A stretch of 11,796 nucleotides of DNA from an uncultured Blautia sp. (GTDB lineage Bacteria > Bacillota > Clostridia > Lachnospirales > Lachnospiraceae): positions 1 to 11,796 of the forward strand of contig CABSEJ010000105.1 of the NCBI GenBank assembly GCA_902476765.1, given 5' to 3'. The notes beneath the pieces were generated by a model. The model ran no database searches, had not been told where the DNA came from, and worked only from the letters and a program-made list of their open reading frames with translations. Below are positions 6,209 to 11,796 of the stretch, one piece after another. The position numbers were made by a program, and so were the translations under genes. Within the stretch, counting starts at the first letter, position 1. The number at the start of each line of letters is the position of its first letter.

Positions 6209-7606
6209 TTAATAAGCGTTCTTATTTATAAACCCTTTAAAAACTGTCAGAAACAAGATTTTCACATCCAGACCCAAAGTCCAATTTTCTATATAATATA
6301 AATCATATTCAATACGCTTCCGGATTGAGGTATTTCCTCTGTATCCATTGACCTGGGCCCATCCGGTAATACCGGGCCGAACCTGATGCTTTATCATATA
6401 CCTGGGCACCTCTTCCTTAAACTTTTCCACAAAAAAGGGGCGCTCCGGTCTTGGTCCCACCAGGCTCATTTCTCCCTTCAGCACATTAAAAAACTGAGGA
6501 AGCTCGTCAATACTGGTTTTCCGCATAAATTTTCCAAAGTTCGTTACCCTGGGGTCGTCCTTCACCGTCCACCTGGTTCTTTCTTTTTCCGGAGGCTGTA
6601 CAGCCATTGAGCGGAATTTATACATCATAAAGGGGCGGTTATGAAGCCCCACTCTCTCCTGCTTGAAAATCAACGGCCCCGGAGAAGTAAGCTTTATCAT
6701 GATGATGGAAAACAGCATGATAGGAGAAAAGAGAATAATACCGCAAATTGCTCCGGTAACATCCATAATCCGCTTTAAAGCCGCATAATAAGTATTGGTC
6801 AACGGCACATACCGGATATTGATAACCGGCAGCCCCAGAATATCCTCTGTGTAAGGCTTGGTAGGAATAATCCGGTTATAGTCCGGTATAAACTTTGTGT
6901 GGACTCCCGACTTTTCACAGAAAGCCACAATCTCCTCCAGCCGGTTATATTCACTGAGCCCCAGAGTAATAGCAATCTCATCCAGCCGGTTTTCCGGCAG
7001 TATCACCGTAAGATTGGCAATTCTCCCAAGCACCTTTATTCCCTTGTATTGGGTCCCTGCTTCTATGTTGTCATCCAGAATACCTCTGATTTTATAACCC
7101 CACTGGGGATTTGCCAGAATCCGGTCAATATAGCCTTCCGCTGCACTGCTGTATCCCACCAGAAGGATATGCTTCAGATTGTAGCCCTTTCTGCGCATAG
7201 TTCTGAGGAAATAACGGATTAAATTTCGCACCGCCGTCTCCGCCACAATATTTATGCCGTAAAAAATAGCCAGCAGCTCTCTGGAAAAATGCATCATCTT
7301 TATCAAATACAGCACACCCAGAATCAAAGCGATTCCCACTGTATTGGCCTTAATCACATTCCACATTTCCAGCCGCCTGCCCTGTACCCTCTTGGGCGTA
7401 TACAGGCTGAAAATATAATATAACAGCAAATACACCGGAACAATAGGCACTACAGCCAGTGCGTAAATCCTCAGAGGAAGTACCTGTACACTGGAATCCA
7501 TCAGCATAAATTTAATTATCCACGCCATGAAGTAGGACAGTATAATGACAAAAGCATCGACAACCACATGAAGACGGTTAAAATGCTTTTGGTTTTCTTT
7601 AATCAA
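6209..7606 (-). CDS. Undecaprenyl-phosphate sugar-1-phosphate transferase (WbaP/WcaJ/CpsE type)
   Basis: Starts a glycan by loading the first sugar-1-phosphate on undecaprenyl phosphate in the membrane. The N-terminal half has four or five hydrophobic segments (about 15-35, 48-69, 88-104, 110-125) and a Rossmann-like CoA-binding domain (about 145-260). A further membrane segment (about 283-305) precedes the catalytic domain, with KRIMDV (278-283), SPGPLIFKQERVG (308-320), KFRSM (330-334), SIDELPQ (365-371), LVGPRPE (382-388) and RPGITGWAQVNG (410-421). The D and E of SIDELPQ are catalytic in the family. Length (465) is normal for the long polyisoprenyl-phosphate hexose-1-phosphate transferase class. 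The start is TTG, supported by AGAGGTGA 7 bases upstream. The first sugar cannot be read from the sequence. Confidence 0.95.
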   Translation of the reverse strand: MIKENQKHFNRLHVVVDAFVIILSYFMAWIIKFMLMDSSVQVLPLRIYALAVVPIVPVYLLLYYIFSLYTPKRVQGRRLEMWNVIKANTVGIALILGVLYLIKMMHFSRELLAIFYGINIVAETAVRNLIRYFLRTMRRKGYNLKHILLVGYSSAAEGYIDRILANPQWGYKIRGILDDNIEAGTQYKGIKVLGRIANLTVILPENRLDEIAITLGLSEYNRLEEIVAFCEKSGVHTKFIPDYNRIIPTKPYTEDILGLPVINIRYVPLTNTYYAALKRIMDVTGAICGIILFSPIMLFSIIMIKLTSPGPLIFKQERVGLHNRPFMMYKFRSMAVQPPEKERTRWTVKDDPRVTNFGKFMRKTSIDELPQFFNVLKGEMSLVGPRPERPFFVEKFKEEVPRYMIKHQVRPGITGWAQVNGYRGNTSIRKRIEYDLYYIENWTLGLDVKILFLTVFKGFINKNAY

Positions 7607-7613
7607 GGTTTTA

Positions 7614-7621
7614 TCACCTCT
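7614..7621 (-). promoter_or_regulatory. Ribosome binding site that fixes the TTG start at 7606
   Basis: On the minus strand AGAGGTGA lies 7 bases before the TTG codon. This is a strong, well-spaced Shine-Dalgarno match, and no other start codon near the beginning of the frame has one, so the TTG start of the sugar transferase is accepted. Confidence 0.75.
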
Positions 7622-7649
7622 AATTACAAATATTTAACATTTTCTTAAT

Positions 7650-7678
7650 AATATATCATACTCTTCACAATAGCGCAA
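7650..7678 (-). promoter_or_regulatory. Predicted promoter of the sugar transferase unit
   Basis: On the minus strand there is a -35 box TTGCGC (7673-7678), a 17-base spacer and a -10 box TATATT (7650-7655) preceded by TGA (extended -10). Transcription would start near 7643, giving a leader of about 36 bases before the TTG. It lies about 30 bases from the inserted element at 7708-7839. It means the sugar transferase, LCP and GT2 genes can be transcribed independently of the upstream dehydratase operon. Confidence 0.65.
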
Positions 7679-7693
7679 CAAATTTATGGCTCC

Positions 7694-7707
7694 CTGTTAG
7701 AGGTTAT
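7694..7707 (+). repeat. Left direct repeat flanking the inserted element
   Basis: CTGTTAGAGGTTAT here is identical to 7834-7847, exactly 140 bases away. The part GAGGTTAT (7700-7707) directly abuts the element and is the probable 8-bp target duplication. The remaining CTGTTA also matches the end of the element itself, so it may reflect target preference or a longer duplication. Confidence 0.75.
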
Positions 7708-7839
7708 GTAACAGTTCAGCCTTGCTGAACCGTTACAGTCAAAATCCATGCAAAATCGCCTACGGCGATGGGATTTTGACTCCTGAATCATGTTCTTACG
7801 GTCAGCGCAGCAAGTGCGCAGACCTAGGCTGAACTGTTA
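7708..7839. mobile_element. 132-bp non-coding element with terminal inverted repeats (MITE-like)
   Basis: Terminal repeats TAACAGTTCAGCC (7709-7721) and GGCTGAACTGTTA (7827-7839) are exact reverse complements. Inside are three hairpins: 7714-7730 (GTTCAGC/GCTGAAC); 7738-7780, with an outer 10-bp stem GTCAAAATCC/GGATTTTGAC and an inner ATCGCC/GGCGAT; and 7800-7824 (GGTC-GCGCA/TGCGC-GACC with one A/A mismatch). The fold resembles a cloverleaf closed by the terminal repeats. It encodes no protein, so it would need a transposase supplied elsewhere. The flanking duplicated bases show that it arrived by insertion. It supplies the present TAG stop of the dehydratase gene. Confidence 0.75.
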
Positions 7840-9698
7840 GAGGTTATAACATAGGTAGGCACCACCTTCTGTACTGCCTCCTTAATTTGAGAGCTGTCCT
7901 CCCGGCTCAGTTTGTCCAGAATTTCCAGCTGGCGCCGGAATTCTTCCTCGTCGAATTGGATGGGATGTCCGATGTGAATCAGTTTATTTGCCGTATCCTG
8001 CAGCCCCTCTTCGCTCATTAAAAGCTCCTCATACAGCTTCTCCCCCGGTCTCAGACCTGTAAATTCAATTTTTATATCATCCCCCACTTTATAGCCGGAA
8101 AGCTTAATAAGATTAGTGGCCAGGTCCAGAATTTTCACTGGTTTTCCCATATCCAGCACGAATATTTCCCCGCCCTTTGCATAGGCTCCCGCCTGAAGCA
8201 CCAGAGAAACCGCTTCCGGTATGGTCATGAAGTACCGGATAATGTCAGGATGGGTAACCGTCACCGGACCTCCCTCTGCAATCTGTTTCTTGAAAAGAGG
8301 GATAACACTGCCGTTGCTGCCCAGTACATTGCCAAATCGTACAGCCACAAAATTAGTTTTGGAATGGCGGGCAAACATCTGCACCACCATCTCGCACATC
8401 CTTTTAGAGGCTCCCATGATATTGGTAGGATTTACAGCCTTGTCTGTGGAAATCAGCACAAACCGCTCCGCCCCGTACCGGTCTGCGGCCTCTGCAGTCT
8501 TAAATGTTCCGAACACATTATTTTTAATAGCCTCATTGGGACTGTCTTCCATAAGAGGCACATGCTTATGGGCTGCAGCGTGATAAACAATCTGAGGATG
8601 GTATTTCTCAAAAATATTATTCATTCTGTGGGTGTTCCGCACAGAACCAATCAGCACCTCCAGATTTAACGCAGGATATTTTCTTTTCAGCTCCTGCTGA
8701 ATATCATAGGCATTGTTCTCATAAATATCCAGGATAATCAACTGTCCGGGCTGATGGGCCGCAATCTGCCTGCAAAGCTCGCTTCCGATAGAGCCGCCTC
8801 CTCCTGTGACCATAACCACTTTGTTCTGAACATAGCCCATGATTTCATCCAGATTAACCTGGATAGGTTCCCGTCCCAGAAGGTCTTCAATCTGCACCTC
8901 CCGCAGCTTCGACACACTTACATCTCCGTTGATAAACTGGTAAATTCCCGGCACAATCCGAATCTTACATCCGGTCTCTTTGCAAATATCCAGGATTTCC
9001 TTCATCTTCACATTTCCCAGAGAAGGAATAGCCACAATGATTTCCTGGATGTTATACTCCTCCACCTTATCGGGAATATCTTCTCTGGTTCCCACTATCT
9101 GGACCCCTCTCAGATATTTTCCCTGTTTGGCCGGATTGTCGTCAATAATACATTTCACCTTTAAATTCAGATAACGGCTTTCCTCCGCCTCCTTTAAAAT
9201 AGAACTTCCGGCTGCTCCCGCACCAATAAGCATTACGTTGATGCGCTTCTTTCCGTCGGCAGTCAAGTCTGTCCAGCGCTCTGCTAAAAGCTTGATAATC
9301 AAATAGGAAAACCTGACGCAGCTGGTACCGATGACCATAGCAAAGTAATAGATAAAGTAAGAAGAACGGGGCAGGGTAAGTCCCAGATAGTATGCGCAGG
9401 TCACCTGAATCAAAGAGGCCACCGCACATCCCAGGATAATATTTACCAGCTCACTGGTACTGGCATGGCGCCACACACTGCGGTACATTTTGGCAATGGC
9501 AAATACTACCAGGGTTATAATGGTATTCGGTATAGTATAATGGAGTACCTGCTCCATATCTGTCACAGGAATACTGTTAAAGCTGAATTCATAGCGAATA
9601 AACAGCGCCAGGAAAGAGGCAATCTGTACGGTTAATATATCCAGCAGCACCAACAGAAATACCTTACTTGACAAGATTCTGCCTTTTTTCCATTTCAT
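7824..9698 (-). CDS. Membrane NDP-sugar 4,6-dehydratase/epimerase, FlaA1/CapD/PglF family
   Basis: Makes an activated (usually amino- or deoxy-) sugar nucleotide for the surface glycan. Four hydrophobic segments (about 13-35, 52-70, 85-105, 112-136) are followed by a CoA-binding-like Rossmann fold with LIGAGAAGSS (157-166). The C-terminal short-chain dehydrogenase domain has NAD site TGGGGSIGSE (298-307), HAAAHKHVPLME (373-384) and STDKAVNPTN (417-426). The catalytic motif is M428xxxK432 in place of the usual YxxxK, as is normal for this membrane family. GLRPGEKLYEE (548-558) is conserved near the end. The start is ATG, with AAAGGGA upstream. It lies 22 bases after the upstream GT2 gene. Its last codons were replaced by the inserted element: it now ends NSSA rather than the inferred NREP, outside any domain, so activity is probably kept. 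Confidence 0.95.
   Translation of the reverse strand: MKWKKGRILSSKVFLLVLLDILTVQIASFLALFIRYEFSFNSIPVTDMEQVLHYTIPNTIITLVVFAIAKMYRSVWRHASTSELVNIILGCAVASLIQVTCAYYLGLTLPRSSYFIYYFAMVIGTSCVRFSYLIIKLLAERWTDLTADGKKRINVMLIGAGAAGSSILKEAEESRYLNLKVKCIIDDNPAKQGKYLRGVQIVGTREDIPDKVEEYNIQEIIVAIPSLGNVKMKEILDICKETGCKIRIVPGIYQFINGDVSVSKLREVQIEDLLGREPIQVNLDEIMGYVQNKVVMVTGGGGSIGSELCRQIAAHQPGQLIILDIYENNAYDIQQELKRKYPALNLEVLIGSVRNTHRMNNIFEKYHPQIVYHAAAHKHVPLMEDSPNEAIKNNVFGTFKTAEAADRYGAERFVLISTDKAVNPTNIMGASKRMCEMVVQMFARHSKTNFVAVRFGNVLGSNGSVIPLFKKQIAEGGPVTVTHPDIIRYFMTIPEAVSLVLQAGAYAKGGEIFVLDMGKPVKILDLATNLIKLSGYKVGDDIKIEFTGLRPGEKLYEELLMSEEGLQDTANKLIHIGHPIQFDEEEFRRQLEILDKLSREDSSQIKEAVQKVVPTYVITSNSSA
7834..7847 (+). repeat. 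Right direct repeat, within the dehydratase reading frame
   Basis: This copy of CTGTTAGAGGTTAT overlaps the last codons of the dehydratase gene (read on the minus strand as ATA ACC TCT AAC AG). Joining the gene across the two copies removes 140 bases and restores a frame that continues AGG GAG CCA TAA, ending at 7684. Confidence 0.75.
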
Positions 9699-9720
9699 AG
9701 TAGTTTCCCTTTCTCTACAG

Positions 9721-10677
9721 TTACTTTTTCAGAAGCCGGTATAGATTCCGGTACAGCTCCAACTGCACCTGTATGTATCTTCTGCCGGAGTCCGCCTTAA
9801 ATTTTCTGTCCCGGTTTTTCCGGGATATGGTTATACCGTTTTTCAGTCCCGCCACATATTCCCTTCCAAAGCCTTTTTTCGTAAAAAACAAAGCTTTCAG
9901 ACCAAATCCGGCCACCAGGAAGGGGGCGTTCCATAGAATCTGCAGCAGCGGCATGTTTTTATATATCAGATATACATTATTTCTGGAGGAATACTGCACC
10001 TTAAATAGATTATACCTGGAACCGGTGGTTCCGCTTCCCACATGCAGCACCCTGGCTTTAGGGCAATACCAGTTTTCATAGCCTCTGAGCCTGGCTCTGT
10101 AGCCAATATCCATATCCTCCAGATAAGCAAAATGCTCCTGGTCAAAATATCCGATTTCTTCCATAACACTGCGGCGGTAAACAGCCGCCCCGGCACAGGA
10201 AGAAAAAATTTGTTTTTCCCTGTCATAGTCCTGTTCCGGTTTTCCCTTTCCCACCGCAAAAGCCCAGCCCAGGGCGCAATAATAATTTCCTCCGTCATCC
10301 ATCCTGGTTCTGTCATGCATCTGCAGCATTTTAGCCTGGCAGGAAAAAGCCCGGGGCCGGCTGTCCATGGCCTTTACCAGGCTGCTGACAAAGTGCTTTT
10401 CCGCCACAGTGTCATTATTCAGAAGAATCACATATTCTTCCTTTCCGGCCTGTATCCCCACATTCACTGCGCCGCAAAAGCCTGTATTTTCCTTCAGGGC
10501 AATCAGCTTCACCCGGGGATAAGTATCTCTGACAAAGGAAACACTGCCGTCCTGAGAACCGTTATCCACCAAAATCACCTGAAAATCCCGGTAATCCTGG
10601 CGCTCCAGGGAGTCCAGGCAGGGCTTTAAATATTGCTTCCCATTATAATTGGGAATCACCACTGATACTCTACACAT
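9721..10677 (-). CDS. GT2 glycosyltransferase, WbbL/rhamnosyltransferase-like (COG1216 type)
   Basis: Adds a sugar to the lipid-linked glycan on the cytosolic side. The GT-A domain begins VSVVIPNYNG (4-13) and has ILVDNGSQDGS (35-45), NTGFCGAVNVG (64-74), the metal site LNNDT (86-90) and AYLEDMDIGYRA (184-195) with the catalytic acidic pair. HVGSGTTGS (212-220) is the usual motif after the domain. A hydrophobic stretch (about 243-265) and a strongly basic tail suggest membrane association. Length (318) is normal. The ATG start is preceded by GAAAGG, which overlaps the TGA stop of the upstream gene. The gap is only 10 bases, so translation is probably coupled. The donor sugar cannot be stated. 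Rhamnose is the commonest match for this type. Confidence 0.9.
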   Translation of the reverse strand: MCRVSVVIPNYNGKQYLKPCLDSLERQDYRDFQVILVDNGSQDGSVSFVRDTYPRVKLIALKENTGFCGAVNVGIQAGKEEYVILLNNDTVAEKHFVSSLVKAMDSRPRAFSCQAKMLQMHDRTRMDDGGNYYCALGWAFAVGKGKPEQDYDREKQIFSSCAGAAVYRRSVMEEIGYFDQEHFAYLEDMDIGYRARLRGYENWYCPKARVLHVGSGTTGSRYNLFKVQYSSRNNVYLIYKNMPLLQILWNAPFLVAGFGLKALFFTKKGFGREYVAGLKNGITISRKNRDRKFKADSGRRYIQVQLELYRNLYRLLKK

Positions 10678-10687
10678 ATAAAACCTT

Positions 10688-11796
10688 TCAATCCCTTGGT
10701 CTCAGGGAATAATTCCACTTTGTCAGGGATAAATTTTTATTATAGTAGGGGTCTCCCTCTTTTAAAAGCTTTTCCCATCTGGTACGCATAAATTCAATTT
10801 CTGTCTGGAAACGCCTTACTTTTTCCTTGCTGTCCTCTGCCCCTCTGCTCTTGGATTCGTAGTGATACAGCTCCGCATAAGGGTCATAGACCACCAGGTA
10901 GCCCAGCTTGCGGATTCTCAGGCAAAAATCCACGTCATTAAAGGCAACGGAAAGCTTTTCCTCAAAACCGCCTGCTTCCTCAAAAGCCTGGCGTTTCACC
11001 ATCATGCAGGCTGCGGTTACCGCACTTAAATCCTGAATCAGGGAAGCCTTGTGCATATAACCGGAACGCTCTCTGGGCATGTCCACAAACATATGGCCTG
11101 CCACACCGCCGGGACCGCCGATACCGATAATCGTTCCCGCATGCTGGATGGTATTGTTTCCGTAATACAGCTTTGTCCCCACAACAGCCGTGCCGGGGCG
11201 CTGGCAAAAGCCCAGCATTTCCTCTATCCATCCCGGAGTTATGACTTCTGTATCATTGTTCAAAAGTAAAAGATACTGGCCCTTGGCTTTAGAAGCCCCA
11301 TAATTATTGATAGCTGAGTAATTAAACTCCTTTTTCCACCGGAGAAGGCGGATTTTGGGATTTTCCCCCAGCTTTTTATAATAAGAAAAAATTTCCTTTG
11401 TAACGCTGTTGTTCTCTATAATCAATATCTCATAATTCTCATAGGTGCTCTTTTCCAGGATAGAATTCACACATTTTTCCAAATCCTCCTTAGAGTCCTT
11501 ATTGGGAATTATAATAGAAACCAAAGGATTTCCCTGCACCGGATAATTCACTCTGTAAAAGCCAAAATCCTTAGTCTGTGTTACAACTCCTGTCAATCCA
11601 CGCCGCTTCAGGTGAGCCTCAATAGCCCTTTGCCCTGCCTGGTAGGCGTAAAGCTTACTCTGAGGATTGTCCGCAGTGGAGGACTGGTGAACCCTCCAGT
11701 GGTACAAAATTTCCGGAATATGATGGATTTTTGCCGCCCTCTCTGTACAACGGAAAATAAAATCATAATCCTGGGCTCCGTCATATTCTTTCCGGA
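10688..11796 (-). CDS. GT2 glycosyltransferase, 5' part cut by the window edge (probably two GT domains)
   Basis: The frame stays open to the right edge, so the TTG at 11707 is not the start. A further 29 codons upstream read in frame, including EYDGAQDYDF and HHIPEILYHWR, the typical end of a first GT-A domain. After a linker, a second complete domain follows. Counting from Leu of the TTG as residue 1, it shows VSIIIPNKD (63-71), ILIIENNS (94-101), FNYSAINNYGA (128-138), LLNNDTEV (148-155), AFNDVDFCLRI (255-265) and LYHYESKSRG (280-289). ILYHWR followed by a linker and a new VSIIIPNKD domain is the layout of long tandem-domain transferases that build cell-surface rhamnose-type polysaccharides. 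It is the most upstream gene visible in the operon and overlaps the ribosome site of the next. Confidence 0.9.
   Translation of the reverse strand, partial: RKEYDGAQDYDFIFRCTERAAKIHHIPEILYHWRVHQSSTADNPQSKLYAYQAGQRAIEAHLKRRGLTGVVTQTKDFGFYRVNYPVQGNPLVSIIIPNKDSKEDLEKCVNSILEKSTYENYEILIIENNSVTKEIFSYYKKLGENPKIRLLRWKKEFNYSAINNYGASKAKGQYLLLLNNDTEVITPGWIEEMLGFCQRPGTAVVGTKLYYGNNTIQHAGTIIGIGGPGGVAGHMFVDMPRERSGYMHKASLIQDLSAVTAACMMVKRQAFEEAGGFEEKLSVAFNDVDFCLRIRKLGYLVVYDPYAELYHYESKSRGAEDSKEKVRRFQTEIEFMRTRWEKLLKEGDPYYNKNLSLTKWNYSLRPRD

Noticed and set aside
5606..6301. Plus-strand frame of 231 codons
   Set aside because: It is antisense to the LCP gene and the end of the sugar transferase gene. Its Ile/His/Ser-rich composition is typical of a reverse-strand shadow.
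7607..7700. Riboswitch before the sugar transferase
   Set aside because: The predicted leader is only about 36 bases and AT-rich, too short for a known riboswitch. A promoter and a ribosome site explain the region.
11705..11707. TTG at 11707 as the start of the last glycosyltransferase
   Set aside because: The frame is open to the window edge, and the 29 upstream codons read as a conserved GT2 domain end, so this is an internal leucine.

Overview
The window looks like the chromosome of a low-to-moderate GC Firmicute, most likely a gut Lachnospiraceae (Blautia, Ruminococcus or Roseburia type). This rests on the protein families, the strong AGGAGG-type ribosome binding sites, TTG starts and short A/T-rich promoters. 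The genus is an inference, since no marker gene was compared. Apart from a tRNA 3' end at the left edge, every gene I support lies on the minus strand, so transcription runs from high to low coordinates.

Layout from left to right. Positions 1-33 are the 3' end of a tRNA, probably tRNA-Leu, on the plus strand. A strong hairpin terminator at 147-197 separates it from the convergent minus-strand genes. A ClpX-type AAA+ unfoldase (288-1763) follows, with its own promoter, an operator-like palindrome over the -10 box, and copies of a short repeat (core CTTCAGTGTACAAAGGGCC) on both sides. After a 366-base gap holding terminators and repeats comes a membrane-anchored HtrA/DegP serine protease (2130-3776). 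It has its own promoter and a tandem direct repeat with an 11-base period just upstream.

From 3890 to the right edge lies a cell-surface polysaccharide locus. In plus-strand order it holds a rhamnosyltransferase-like GT2 enzyme, a LytR-CpsA-Psr (LCP) glycopolymer ligase, a polyprenyl-phosphate sugar-1-phosphate transferase, a FlaA1/CapD-type membrane NDP-sugar dehydratase, a second GT2 enzyme and a third, larger GT2 protein cut by the window edge. Read in transcription order, these genes give sugar-nucleotide modification, glycosyl transfer, loading of the first sugar on undecaprenyl phosphate, and attachment of the finished polymer to peptidoglycan. The promoter at 7650-7678 starts a second transcription unit at the sugar transferase.

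The clearest unusual feature is a 132-bp element without coding capacity (7708-7839), with 13-bp terminal inverted repeats and three internal hairpins. It has inserted into the last codons of the dehydratase gene. A 14-bp direct repeat on either side allows the pre-insertion reading frame and stop codon to be reconstructed. The second point of interest is the solitary, long, divergent ClpX with its inverted repeat bracket. I see no CRISPR array, transposase, phage gene or evident new defence system. Most of the window is ordinary housekeeping and surface polysaccharide content.
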